In this document: one piece after another, positions 14,438 through 22,579 of the stretch
How positions within the stretch are numbered: position 1 is the first letter of the stretch
How the letters are laid out: each line of letters begins with the position of its first letter
Made by a program: the position numbers and the translations under genes
The notes under the pieces: generated by a model
What the model was told of the DNA's origin: nothing
The model's database searches: none
Seen by the model: only the letters and a program-made list of their open reading frames with translations
NCBI GenBank assembly: GCA_964570205.1
Contig: CAZMXI010000043.1
Span: forward strand, 1-29,495
Direction of reading: 5' to 3'
DNA: 29,495 nucleotides
DNA from: CAZMXI01 sp964570205
GTDB taxonomy: Bacteria; Planctomycetota; Phycisphaerae; Tepidisphaerales; Tepidisphaeraceae

Positions 14438-15076
14438 TCACCGCCGGTCGGCCGGCAGTTCCCTCGCCGGAACTCCAACGATCGTCGTTCCCTCGGCCAC
14501 ATCCCGAGTCACCACCGCGCCAGCGCCCACCGTGGCATTTCGACCCACCTTCAGGCATGGCAGCACCTTCGCACCCAGCCCGACAAACGCACCTTCCTGC
14601 ACCTCAACCCGCCCGGCCAGGAGCGCGCCAGGGCAGATGTGTACGCCCCGCCCTATCACGCACTCGTGATCGACGACGGCCAACGAGTTGATGATCGCCA
14701 AGTCACCCACGTCCGCGGCCGTGCCCACGAACGCCCCGCCCGCGACCACCACACTCCTGCCCACGCGACCCAGCGGCGACACGATGGCCGCGGGGTGAAC
14801 CGCGCTGACCAGCTCCAGCCCGGCGGCGAGAACCAGCGCGGCATGGCTGAGGCGCACGCGATTGTCGCCAATCGCGATCACCGCGCCGCGGATATCCTGC
14901 CTGGCCAGCTTCGGCAGCAGATTGACGCTGCCCAGGATGGGCAAACCATCCACCTGCGCGCCGGCCCGCGCCACATCAGCATCCAGGAAGCCAACCGGCT
15001 CGTGCTTGCCGGCGAGGCGCACGATTTCGAGCACCACGCGCCCATGCCCCCCCGCGCCTACGACAACGATCTTCAT
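14438..15076 (-). CDS. NeuD/PglD-type sugar O- or N-acyltransferase
   Basis: A 212-residue protein in two parts. Residues 1-90 form a Rossmann-like PglD_N domain starting MKIVVVGAGGHGRVV, which in this family binds the UDP-sugar. Residues about 100-205 are left-handed beta-helix hexapeptide repeats (VSPLGRVGRSVVVAGGAFVG, INSLAVVDHECVIG, HICPGALLAG, GAGAVVTRDV), the acyl-CoA-binding portion; His136 in VDHECVIG is the likely catalytic base by analogy to PglD. Its role is probably modification of a nucleotide sugar or sialic-acid-like residue for cell-surface glycan. AGGGTG upstream of ATG 15076 supports the start. No nucleotide-sugar aminotransferase or glycosyltransferase is nearby, so the pathway cannot be fixed. 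Confidence 0.8.
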   Translation of the reverse strand: MKIVVVGAGGHGRVVLEIVRLAGKHEPVGFLDADVARAGAQVDGLPILGSVNLLPKLARQDIRGAVIAIGDNRVRLSHAALVLAAGLELVSAVHPAAIVSPLGRVGRSVVVAGGAFVGTAADVGDLAIINSLAVVDHECVIGRGVHICPGALLAGRVEVQEGAFVGLGAKVLPCLKVGRNATVGAGAVVTRDVAEGTTIVGVPARELPADRR

Positions 15077-15167
15077 AGTTCACCCTACACTGCGAATTCA
15101 GAAGCCATTTACATCGCTTTGCCCATCGCCTATTCTGGCTCCTATCTTCACTTCAGGAGGCTCCGGA

Positions 15168-16511
15168 ATGCAAGGGAACAGGAAATCCGCCATCTCGCGC
15201 CGTCGGTTCATCGCATCGGCGGCTGTCGTCACCGCCGCGGTCGCGATCGTGCCGAGCCATGTCCTCGGCCAGGGCCAGACACCCCCCAGTGAGAAACTCA
15301 ACATCGCCGGCATCGGCCTCGGCGGCATGGGTTTCGTCGATATGAGCAACGCAGCTCAAGCTGGGCATAACATCGTCGCCCTTTGTGACGTCGATGACCG
15401 CGTCGCCGGCCGCGCCTACGCCAAATGGCCCGGCGCCAAGCGCCACGGCGATTTCCGCAAGATGTTCGACGATCAGAAGGACATCGACGCCGTCATGATC
15501 GCCACCCCGGATCACGTCCACGCCGTGGCTACGATGACCGCCCTTCGCGCTGGCAAGCACGTCTACTGCGAGAAGCCGCTCACCCATTCCGTTGCCGAGG
15601 CCCGACGGATCGGCCAGGCCGCCAGGGAAGCGAAAGTCGCCACCCAGATGGGCAACCAGGGACAGGCTGGCGAAGACGCCCGCGTCATTCAGGAAATGGT
15701 GATGGATGGCGCAATCGGCAACGTGACGCAGATTCACGCCTGGTCGAACCGCAAGCCCGACATCTCGCCGCGCGGCATCGCCCGTCCCGCCGACACGCCC
15801 CCCGTCCCGCAGGGCCTCAACTGGGACCTCTGGATCGGGCCATCGCCCATGCGGCCGTTTCATCCGATCTACCTTCCCTTCGCCTGGCGCGGCTGGTGGG
15901 ATTTTGGCACCGGCGTCCTCGGCGACATCGGCTGCCACCAGCTCTCCACCACCTTCAAGATGCTCAAACTCGGCCACCCCACTGTCGTCGAGGCATCGAG
16001 CACGAACTGGCAGCTTTCCGACGCGATCAGCAAGGAAACCGCGCCGCTGGCATCCATCGTCCGGTATAAGTTCCCGGCGGACCAGAACCACGGGCCGATT
16101 GAGATTATCTGGTATGACGGCGGCATGAAGCCCGAACGCCCCGATGAACTCGAGCCCGGACGACGATTCGGGGTGGACGATGGGATCATGTACGTGGGCG
16201 ACAAGGGCAAGATCCTCGGCAACCGCCTCATTCCCGAAACCCGCCAGAAGGAGTACGGCCGGCCGCCTAAGAAGCTCGATCGCTCACCCGGCCATTACCA
16301 GGAATGGTTCAACGCCTGTAAGGGGGGCAAACCGGCCGGCGCAAACTTTGTGGACCATGCCGCCCACCTTGCTGAAGTCGTTCTACTGGGCAACATCGCC
16401 ATCCGCACCGACCAGAAGCTGTATTGGGATGGTCCGAACATGCGTGTCACGAACAGCGAGGAAGCCAATCGACTTGTGAATCCGCCCTATCGCAACGGCT
16501 GGACCCTCTGA
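15168..16511 (+). CDS. Tat-exported Gfo/Idh/MocA-family oxidoreductase
   Basis: A 447-residue NAD(P)-dependent oxidoreductase-like protein. The N-terminus carries a twin-arginine signal, ISRRRFIASAAVVTAAVAIV (9-28). The Rossmann domain begins LNIAGIGLGGMG (44-55) and includes the family motif YCEKPLTHS; the C-terminal domain has the planctomycete-typical segments WDLWIGPSPMRPFHP, WWDFGTGVLGDIGCHQL and HYQEWFNACKGGKPAGANF. Family members oxidise, reduce or hydrolyse sugars through a bound NAD; several exported ones act as glycosidases with tightly bound cofactor. AGGAGG seven bases before ATG 15168 fixes the start. It stands alone, convergent with ribBA across a strong hairpin. Confidence 0.9.
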   Translation: MQGNRKSAISRRRFIASAAVVTAAVAIVPSHVLGQGQTPPSEKLNIAGIGLGGMGFVDMSNAAQAGHNIVALCDVDDRVAGRAYAKWPGAKRHGDFRKMFDDQKDIDAVMIATPDHVHAVATMTALRAGKHVYCEKPLTHSVAEARRIGQAAREAKVATQMGNQGQAGEDARVIQEMVMDGAIGNVTQIHAWSNRKPDISPRGIARPADTPPVPQGLNWDLWIGPSPMRPFHPIYLPFAWRGWWDFGTGVLGDIGCHQLSTTFKMLKLGHPTVVEASSTNWQLSDAISKETAPLASIVRYKFPADQNHGPIEIIWYDGGMKPERPDELEPGRRFGVDDGIMYVGDKGKILGNRLIPETRQKEYGRPPKKLDRSPGHYQEWFNACKGGKPAGANFVDHAAHLAEVVLLGNIAIRTDQKLYWDGPNMRVTNSEEANRLVNPPYRNGWTL

Positions 16512-16529
16512 TCTACTCCCAGGTTCCAG

Positions 16530-16572
16530 AAGCACTGGAGGATGACGTTCACAGCGCCATCCTCCAGTGCTT
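16530..16572. terminator. Strong bidirectional terminator hairpin
   Basis: AAGCACTGGAGGATG (16530-16544) is perfectly complementary to CATCCTCCAGTGCTT (16558-16572): a 15-bp stem with a 13-base loop. It sits between the stop of the Gfo/Idh gene and the end of the leftward ribBA, as expected for a shared terminator, although T-tracts are short (CTTT on the plus strand). Confidence 0.75.
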
Positions 16573-16604
16573 TCCGGCCGATGCCACCCCATCTACGGGC
16601 ACCA

Positions 16605-17834
16605 CTACAGCTTGTGTCCCATCTTGATCTTCTTGGTCTCCAGATACCGCCTGTTGTGGTCTCCGGCAGGCACTTGGATCGGCACCTCCTCGACCACAGT
16701 CAATCCAAACCCTTCCAATCCATAGATCTTCTTCGGGTTGTTGGTCATGACCCGAATCTGGCGGAGCCCCAAATCCCGTAGAATCTGGCTGCCTATGCCA
16801 TAATCCCGCTTGTCGGGCGGGAAACCCAGCATCACGTTGGCCTCCACCGTGTCCGCGCCCATGTCCTGAAGCGCGTAGGCGTGCAGTTTGTTCGCAAGCC
16901 CGATCCCGCGCCCTTCCTGCCGCAAGTATACCAGCACGCCCCGCCCCGCCGCCTCGATCATCTGCATCGCCCAATCGAGTTGTGTCCCACAATCACACTT
17001 GCCAGATCCGAAGATGTCCCCGGTCAGGCACTCGCTGTGCACTCGAACCAGCACCGGCTCTTCAACCGTTGCGACACGCCCACTTTCGTCACGCTCTCCA
17101 ATTCCCCCTTTCACCAGCGCCAGGTGGGGCTGGGGATCGAGCACCGATTGATAGGCATGCAACCGGAACAAGCCCCACTTGGTGGGCAGCGTGATCGACT
17201 CGATCCGCACTACGAACTGCTCACGCTTCAGTCGATAGCTGATCAGTTCAGCAACCGTGCACATCTTCACGTCAAACCGCGAGCAGAAAGCCTCAAGTTC
17301 CGGTCGCCTCGCCATTTCGCCGTCTTCGCGCATGATCTCGCAGATCACGGCGGCCGGCTTCAGCCCAGCGAGCCGCGCCAGGTCAACTGAGCCTTCGGTC
17401 TGTCCCGCGCGGACCAAGACCCCGCCGTCACGCGCCCGCAGCGGATTGATATGCCCCGGGCGGAGCAGGTCGCCCGGCTGCACATCGTCTCCAATGGCCA
17501 CCTGGATCGTCTTGGCACGATCGCGAGCGGATACCCCCGTCGTCACGCCGAATCTAGGGTGGGCGTCAATCGTAACCGTGAAGGCCGTTCCCAACGTCGC
17601 CGTGTTGAACTCCGTCTGCGGCTGAAGCTTGAGCTTGTTGCACTGCTCGGCCGGCAAGGCCAGGCAAACCAGCCCCCGACCATGAGTTACCATCAGGTTG
17701 ATCGCATCGGGCGTCACCTTCTCGGCAGCATAGACCAGATCACCCTCGTTCTCCCGGTCTTCATCGTCGACCAAAATGATGGGTCTACCCGCCCTCAGTT
17801 CTTCGAGAATCTCCGGTATCGGCGAAAACGGCAT
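16605..17834 (-). CDS. ribBA: RibBA: DHBP synthase / GTP cyclohydrolase II
   Basis: A 409-residue bifunctional enzyme at the entry to riboflavin synthesis. Residues 1-205 are the 3,4-dihydroxy-2-butanone-4-phosphate synthase domain with DDEDRENEGD (23-32), HGRGLVCL (51-58) and GVTTGVSARDRAKTI. Residues about 206-409 are GTP cyclohydrolase II with the zinc site CLTGDIFGSGKCDCG and the YLRQEGRGIGL motif, both intact. In the synthase domain the usual metal-binding GHTE motif reads GQTE (Gln145), and the preceding RPGHIFPL reads RPGHINPL. These changes may mark a lineage variant or weaken the activity. GAGG nine bases before ATG 17834 supports the start. No FMN riboswitch was recognised in the 185 bp upstream. 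Confidence 0.93.
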   Translation of the reverse strand: MPFSPIPEILEELRAGRPIILVDDEDRENEGDLVYAAEKVTPDAINLMVTHGRGLVCLALPAEQCNKLKLQPQTEFNTATLGTAFTVTIDAHPRFGVTTGVSARDRAKTIQVAIGDDVQPGDLLRPGHINPLRARDGGVLVRAGQTEGSVDLARLAGLKPAAVICEIMREDGEMARRPELEAFCSRFDVKMCTVAELISYRLKREQFVVRIESITLPTKWGLFRLHAYQSVLDPQPHLALVKGGIGERDESGRVATVEEPVLVRVHSECLTGDIFGSGKCDCGTQLDWAMQMIEAAGRGVLVYLRQEGRGIGLANKLHAYALQDMGADTVEANVMLGFPPDKRDYGIGSQILRDLGLRQIRVMTNNPKKIYGLEGFGLTVVEEVPIQVPAGDHNRRYLETKKIKMGHKL

Positions 17835-17967
17835 CGTTTATGTCCTCATTCGTTCAGCCAGGACGCGCATCGCGTCCCGGGACCAGAAGAGTCATTGTAT
17901 CATCTTCGATCCGGTTTGCAGGTACGTCAGAAGCTCCTTTGGGGAGCCGTTTTGCGTGATCCGGCTA

Positions 17968-17997
17968 TGGACAGCGTGCACAGCATGTGGATACAAT
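17968..17997 (+). promoter_or_regulatory. Sigma70-type promoter of tRNA-Arg
   Basis: TGGACA (17968-17973) and TACAAT (17992-17997) are separated by 18 bp, each one mismatch from consensus. Transcription would start about 15 bases before the tRNA. Confidence 0.5.
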
Positions 17998-18019
17998 GGC
18001 GGCGTCATCGAAAAGACGT

Positions 18020-18093
18020 GTTCCCGTAGCTCAATTGGATAGAGCGTCGGCCTCCGGAGCCGAAGGTTACAGGTTCGACCCCTGTCGGGAACG
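18020..18093 (+). tRNA. tRNA-Arg (anticodon CCG)
   Basis: A 74-base cloverleaf: acceptor GTTCCCG/CGGGAAC, D-arm AGCTCAATTGGATAGAGC, anticodon stem TCGGC/GCCGA with loop CTCCGGA giving CCG, and T-arm ACAGGTTCGACCCCTGT. Discriminator base G18093; CCA is not encoded. It reads CGG codons. The helicase gene on the other strand ends 32 bp away. Confidence 0.95.
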
Positions 18094-18125
18094 TTCTTCA
18101 AACTCTTGACAAATCGGGGCTTGGA

Positions 18126-20552
18126 TCAGTCGCCGGCGGCAAGTTCCTCAAGTGTTTCGTCAGTGCACTGCGGATCAACGGCCCGGCACGCGGTCGTGAG
18201 TGACTGCGAGAGGCTCTTCAGGCGATCTTGCCAGTCTTCCGCGCTGATGTCGCGCGGGGTCAATTGGGCAACCTCATCACAGAGCAGGACCATCCTCAGC
18301 AGATGCTTGAATACGATGCCTTCCTGTTTGACCAGGTCGCGCGTGCGGACGTATCGGTCAAAGTCACCGCCTTGGCTGAGCAAATCGCCCACCGCCCACA
18401 CCGGTGTGATGAACAACCCGCCGGCATGATCGACGCTGTTCTCGAAGAGTATCCGCATCTTCTGTGCCAGAGGAACGGGGTACTTGCGCAATTCCGGCGG
18501 CAGGTCGCTCTGATCGGCCTGGGGGTACAGATCCTCCTGCGTGGCCAATCCGCGGGTGAGGATGGCCGGATCGATTACCTCGACAGCCAGTCGCCCAGGA
18601 GGCAGTTCGTCCGGCCAGGGCACGCGCAGGCACCTGGCGACCGCGCCTGGCATTTCCAGAAGGCTTTCCAGAATCTGGATCAACTCCGGCTGCTCGGCCT
18701 TGCCGAGGTAGTCCAACAAGAAGACCCCATACAACGGATGCACCGCCCGGAAGACCATCAACTGTCTGAGCAACGGCGTGGGCGTCGCGGCAGCCGGCTC
18801 GTACGCCTCGGACGGCTCCAGCGCTGCCCTGTCGGCGCCTCCCGATTGCCTCGCGGCCGCAAACGAAGCGGCGGAGCCACCGAGTTTCAGGCGGCTCATC
18901 AGCTCCTGCAGATTCCCAGTCTCCTTCGGCGGCGACTGATCTGAGTCCTCGGAATCATCCGGAGGCCCGGGTGTCTCATCGACCTCCACCCCGTCGCGCC
19001 GAGTTGCGCCTACCGGCTCGGCGGCGTGCAGCCACGCCAGCGGCGGCTTGGGATCCAGGGCCACGATATTCATCCTGTGCAGGGTGACGAGCATCCTGTT
19101 GAGCCGTTTCAGTTCTCCCTGGACTCTGGGTTCTTCCATCAGGCGTCGGCGAATGACCTGGCGGATCGGCTCTACCGAAGGGTTCGCATCCAATAGATAG
19201 GCGAGCCATCGCCAGGTCAGGCTCCCCTTGCTGGCAAGGCGTGCCGGCGGGGCCATCTGCAGCTTCGCGAACTGCTCGGCGTTCCAGTAGGTGACACCGG
19301 CCCGCCGGGTGGGCTTCTTTTTCAGAAGCGCCTTCTTGGCCACCATGAGCTTCGGGTCCTTGGCCTCTTCCGGAATCGAATCGTACTTCTCCTGCCAACG
19401 GGCCAGCTTCACGTCATCCTCGTGCGCCAGGGCGAAGACGTGGCCTTCGGAGTCATACTGGGGCCGGCCGGCCCGGCCGAATATCTGCTGCGCGGTGCTG
19501 GCGTCGATCAGCTTTTTGCGATCGCGTGGGCCCTTTACCAGAGTCGTCAGCAGGACGGATCGCGCGGGGAGGTTGATGCCGGCGGCCAGGGTCTCGGTGC
19601 ATACGCATACCGGCAGCAGCTTCTCCTGGAAGAGCGTTTCAACCACCCTGCGATAACGCGGCAGCAAACCCGCATGGTGAAGGCCGACGCCCCGAGTCAG
19701 AAACGTGCGCAACTTGTTGCCCGAGCCTATGGAGAAATCGAAGCTCTCCAGGCGGTCCAGCAGCGCCCGGCGCTGTCCCTCGGCAAAGAGATCTCGCCCC
19801 TTCAGCACTTCCGCGGTGTTCCAGCAAACCTCGCGGTCAAAGCAGAACACCAGCGCCGGCGTCCTGCGCGTCGTTTCGTCGCCGCCGGCGATCCGCTCGA
19901 GGTAATCGGGCAGCAGTTCGTCGCCCACCCAGTGAAAGTGCAGAGGCACCTTACGGTCCCTGCCCTCAACCAGGCTCATCTGTCGATCAAGACTGCGCGC
20001 CATCCAGTTGACGAATTCCCCCGCGGCTCCCACCGTGGCCGACAGGAGCATCACTCGGATATGCCTGGGCAGTAGCGACAGCGTCAGTTCCCAGACGATG
20101 CCGCGCTGCTGTTCATTGAAGTTGTGAAACTCGTCAATCACCACCGCCCCAACGCGGGCAAAGTCGAAAATCTCCGGATGGAGCAGGCGGTTGAGCAGCA
20201 CCTCTGCCACGACAACCTTGATCTGAGCGTCCGGGTTTACCGTGCGCAGGCCGGTGACCAGGCCAACCCGGTCCCGCTCGAAGCCCCAGCGGGCGACCGT
20301 TTCCTGCAAATCGAGGAACTTCTGGTCGGTCAGCGCGATCAGCGGCGTCGAGTAGTAGACGTTTCCATCCGTGCGCAGTCCCTCGTAGACCGCGGCCTCT
20401 GCAACCAGGGTCTTGCCCGTTCCGGTGGGAGCGGAAAGCAGCAGCCCGTGCTCGCAAGCCGCCCAGGCGTACATCGCTTCTTCCTGCACCGTATAGGGCG
20501 CATAGGGAAGGCGATCGAGGTACTCCAAGATGATCTCATCGCGGGAGGCCAT
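18126..20552 (-). CDS. Ski2-like DExH-box RNA helicase
   Basis: An 808-residue superfamily 2 helicase. Visible motifs: Q-motif-like APYTVQEEAMYAW (18-30), Walker A APTGTGKT (41-48), STPLIALTDQK (motif Ia region), DEFH (140-143, motif II), SAT (171-173, motif III), LHHAGLLPRYRRVVE (291-305), TETLAAGINLPAR (319-331) and QQIFGRAGRP (355-364, motif VI). The TLAAGINLPAR and GRAGRP spacing is typical of Ski2/Mtr4-like enzymes, which unwind RNA for decay or processing. The C-terminal 400 residues are helical with an acidic Pro/Ser/Asp-rich stretch (about 510-545), lacking a recognisable arch or RNA-binding domain. No exonuclease gene is adjacent. The start at 20552 is the only ATG near motif Q. Bacterial role unproven; RNA turnover or ribosome-related processing is inferred. 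Confidence 0.85.
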   Translation of the reverse strand: MASRDEIILEYLDRLPYAPYTVQEEAMYAWAACEHGLLLSAPTGTGKTLVAEAAVYEGLRTDGNVYYSTPLIALTDQKFLDLQETVARWGFERDRVGLVTGLRTVNPDAQIKVVVAEVLLNRLLHPEIFDFARVGAVVIDEFHNFNEQQRGIVWELTLSLLPRHIRVMLLSATVGAAGEFVNWMARSLDRQMSLVEGRDRKVPLHFHWVGDELLPDYLERIAGGDETTRRTPALVFCFDREVCWNTAEVLKGRDLFAEGQRRALLDRLESFDFSIGSGNKLRTFLTRGVGLHHAGLLPRYRRVVETLFQEKLLPVCVCTETLAAGINLPARSVLLTTLVKGPRDRKKLIDASTAQQIFGRAGRPQYDSEGHVFALAHEDDVKLARWQEKYDSIPEEAKDPKLMVAKKALLKKKPTRRAGVTYWNAEQFAKLQMAPPARLASKGSLTWRWLAYLLDANPSVEPIRQVIRRRLMEEPRVQGELKRLNRMLVTLHRMNIVALDPKPPLAWLHAAEPVGATRRDGVEVDETPGPPDDSEDSDQSPPKETGNLQELMSRLKLGGSAASFAAARQSGGADRAALEPSEAYEPAAATPTPLLRQLMVFRAVHPLYGVFLLDYLGKAEQPELIQILESLLEMPGAVARCLRVPWPDELPPGRLAVEVIDPAILTRGLATQEDLYPQADQSDLPPELRKYPVPLAQKMRILFENSVDHAGGLFITPVWAVGDLLSQGGDFDRYVRTRDLVKQEGIVFKHLLRMVLLCDEVAQLTPRDISAEDWQDRLKSLSQSLTTACRAVDPQCTDETLEELAAGD

Positions 20553-20619
20553 CGCCGGATTCTACCGGATCACGACCATGGCCGCCGCCCCGGACCCCCG
20601 GTCGCGATCACCGTGCCGT

Positions 20620-20757
20620 TCAGGGACATTCCCGCCAGGCATCGTCCGTGCCTTGCAGTTTCAGGCACTTGCGTGCCACATCAATTGACACCTCGTACCC
20701 GTCGAAGTTGCCCGCTCCCGCGCACCGCCCTTCCCATGAGCCGTCGTGGCAGGTCAC
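20620..20757 (-). CDS. Possible 45-residue Cys-rich mini-protein coupled to the sulfatase gene
   Basis: In the 201-bp gap between sulfatase and helicase, a short open frame begins with GTG at 20757, overlapping the sulfatase stop as GTGA, the classic arrangement for translational coupling. It encodes VTCHDGSWEGRCAGAG, then a middle DGYEVSIDVARKC and the end TDDAWRECP, with four cysteines in 45 residues and about 73 percent G/C at third codon positions. There is no Shine-Dalgarno of its own and no signal peptide, and the frame extends upstream without an ATG. It may be a real small gene, the tail of a lost gene, or chance. Confidence 0.3.
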   Translation of the reverse strand: MTCHDGSWEGRCAGAGNFDGYEVSIDVARKCLKLQGTDDAWRECP

Positions 20758-22460
20758 CTTCGCACCGGCCAAGGCTCGACGCCACAGCGACGGACCCAGT
20801 CCTCGTAGAGCGCCTTCAGCTCGGCGAGCTTCTCAGGCCGCTGTGACGACATGTCAACCATCTCCATCCGATCTTCGGCGATATTGTAGAGTTGCCACCT
20901 CTCGCCGTGCCCGGCGACCAGCTTCCAGTCGCCCAGACGCACCGCCCGGTTGCCTTCGTGCTCCCAGAACAGCGGGCCACGTTCCACCGGATTGCCGCTG
21001 AGCACCGCCGCCAGGCTCCTGCCTTCAGGCGCGGGGATATCCCGGCCATCCCGTTGTCGCGGGTAGGTCGCACCGGACAGTTCGAGAACGGTCGGCATCA
21101 AGTCAATGACGTGGCCCACCTGCCCGCGTTCGATCCGTCCGCCCCGGCTGACTCTATCGGGCCAGCGCACGATGAACGGCGTCGAGATGCCGCCCTCCTC
21201 CGTCCAGTGCTTGAATCGCCGGAACGGCGTATTGGATGCGTTTGCCCAGGCCGGCCCGTAGCTCTGATAGACCTCCTCGGGGCCGGGCATAAGCCTCGGG
21301 TTGTTGCCCACCCGGACCGACCGGCCATCGCGCGTCTTGCTGGGAATATCGTACCAGTCCGGTTGGACATTCTCGGCGCAGCCTCCGTTATCCGAGAGGA
21401 AGATGACCACGGTATTCCGATCGATGCCTCGTTCCTGCAACTTGTTCAGGATTCGTCCGATGCCGCGGTCCATCGACTCGATCATCGCGGCATAGACAGC
21501 CATGCGCCGAGCCTGCCAGGCCTTTTCGGGCGCATCTTCCCAGGATGACAGAATGCTGGCGCCCTGGCCCAGGCGAGGATAATTGGCACGCGGTGACATG
21601 CCCCGCCCTCGCTCCATCAGGCCGATCTCCACCAGACGATCGAAGCGGGCTTGGCGAATCCTGTCCCAGCCGGCCGCATAAATCTCCTGGTACCGTGCGA
21701 TGTCCTCTTCACGCGCATGCAGCGGCCAGTGCGGCGCGGTGTACGCGACGTACAGGAAGAACGGCCGGCCGGAGTTCGCGAAGCGGTCCACCATTTCGAC
21801 CGAGTGGTCGGTGATGAAGTCGGTGTAGTAGAAGTCCTTGCCCTCCGGGCGGATCGTCTGCTCGTTGTGCACGAGGCCATAAGGATCGTAGAAGCTGTCG
21901 ACGCCCGGGATCGTCCCCCAGTGGTCCTCAAATCCGCGGTTGCAGGGCCAGTTGCGTTTGGAGGGCGAGATCTCGCCATCGGCCTCGAAGTTGATCAGCC
22001 GCTTGGCCGCCGGTCCGCCCGGGGAGATCGTCAGGTGCGTCAGGTGCCATTTGCCGGCCATGCCCGTGCGATAACCGCTGTCGCGGAGGACCTCGGCGAT
22101 GGTCACACAGCGGTCGTTCAGTTCACCGCGATAGCCCGGCTTGCCCAGATCCTGGTTCATCGCCCCGATGCCCGCCTGGTGGGGGTAAAGCCCGGTCATC
22201 AGGGATGCCCGCGTCGGGCAGCACCGGGCCGTGTTGTAGAACTGGGTAAACCGCACGCCTTCACTGGCGAGCCGATCGATGCTCGGCGTGCGAACCTCTC
22301 CGCCATAGCACCCGACATCCGAGAATCCCATGTCGTCGGCAAGGATGATGATCACATTCGGGCGCGGTGGCGAGGCAGCGTTTGCCCGAGCGGCGGCCGC
22401 CCAAACCAGCGACATTGCCCAGACCACGAGACCCAACGTCCGGAGCGATTTGATGCGCAT
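20754..22460 (-). CDS. Secreted type I (formylglycine) sulfatase, arylsulfatase-like
   Basis: A 568-residue sulfatase with a signal peptide (about 1-29, ending ANAAS). The metal site starts NVIIILADDMGFSDVG (35-50; Asp42, Asp43), and the sulfatase signature CCPTRASLMTG (80-90) places the formylglycine precursor at Cys80, followed by Arg84. GKWHL and FLSDNGG supply further active-site residues. The end LYEDWVRRCGVEPWP is usual for the family, so the protein is complete. The CxPTR form means it needs an FGE-type maturase, absent here. It removes sulfate esters from glycans or aryl sulfates in the periplasm; the exact substrate is unknown. It lies in a leftward group with the VIT-vWA gene (119 bp upstream) and the helicase, but spacing suggests separate promoters. 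Confidence 0.92.
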   Translation of the reverse strand: MRIKSLRTLGLVVWAMSLVWAAAARANAASPPRPNVIIILADDMGFSDVGCYGGEVRTPSIDRLASEGVRFTQFYNTARCCPTRASLMTGLYPHQAGIGAMNQDLGKPGYRGELNDRCVTIAEVLRDSGYRTGMAGKWHLTHLTISPGGPAAKRLINFEADGEISPSKRNWPCNRGFEDHWGTIPGVDSFYDPYGLVHNEQTIRPEGKDFYYTDFITDHSVEMVDRFANSGRPFFLYVAYTAPHWPLHAREEDIARYQEIYAAGWDRIRQARFDRLVEIGLMERGRGMSPRANYPRLGQGASILSSWEDAPEKAWQARRMAVYAAMIESMDRGIGRILNKLQERGIDRNTVVIFLSDNGGCAENVQPDWYDIPSKTRDGRSVRVGNNPRLMPGPEEVYQSYGPAWANASNTPFRRFKHWTEEGGISTPFIVRWPDRVSRGGRIERGQVGHVIDLMPTVLELSGATYPRQRDGRDIPAPEGRSLAAVLSGNPVERGPLFWEHEGNRAVRLGDWKLVAGHGERWQLYNIAEDRMEMVDMSSQRPEKLAELKALYEDWVRRCGVEPWPVRR

Positions 22461-22579
22461 GGCCTATACTTTCGCGTACATCCCGTCGCGGTTCAAGATG
22501 GCATGCGCGAGTCATCTCATGAACGAGCCGGGGGCAGAACGACGCCGGCCGCAGGTGCCGCCGCTCGCGGATCGCGGTT

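Noticed and set aside
17835..18019. Search for an FMN riboswitch upstream of ribBA
   Set aside because: None of the conserved RFN segments could be found on the minus strand in this spacer.
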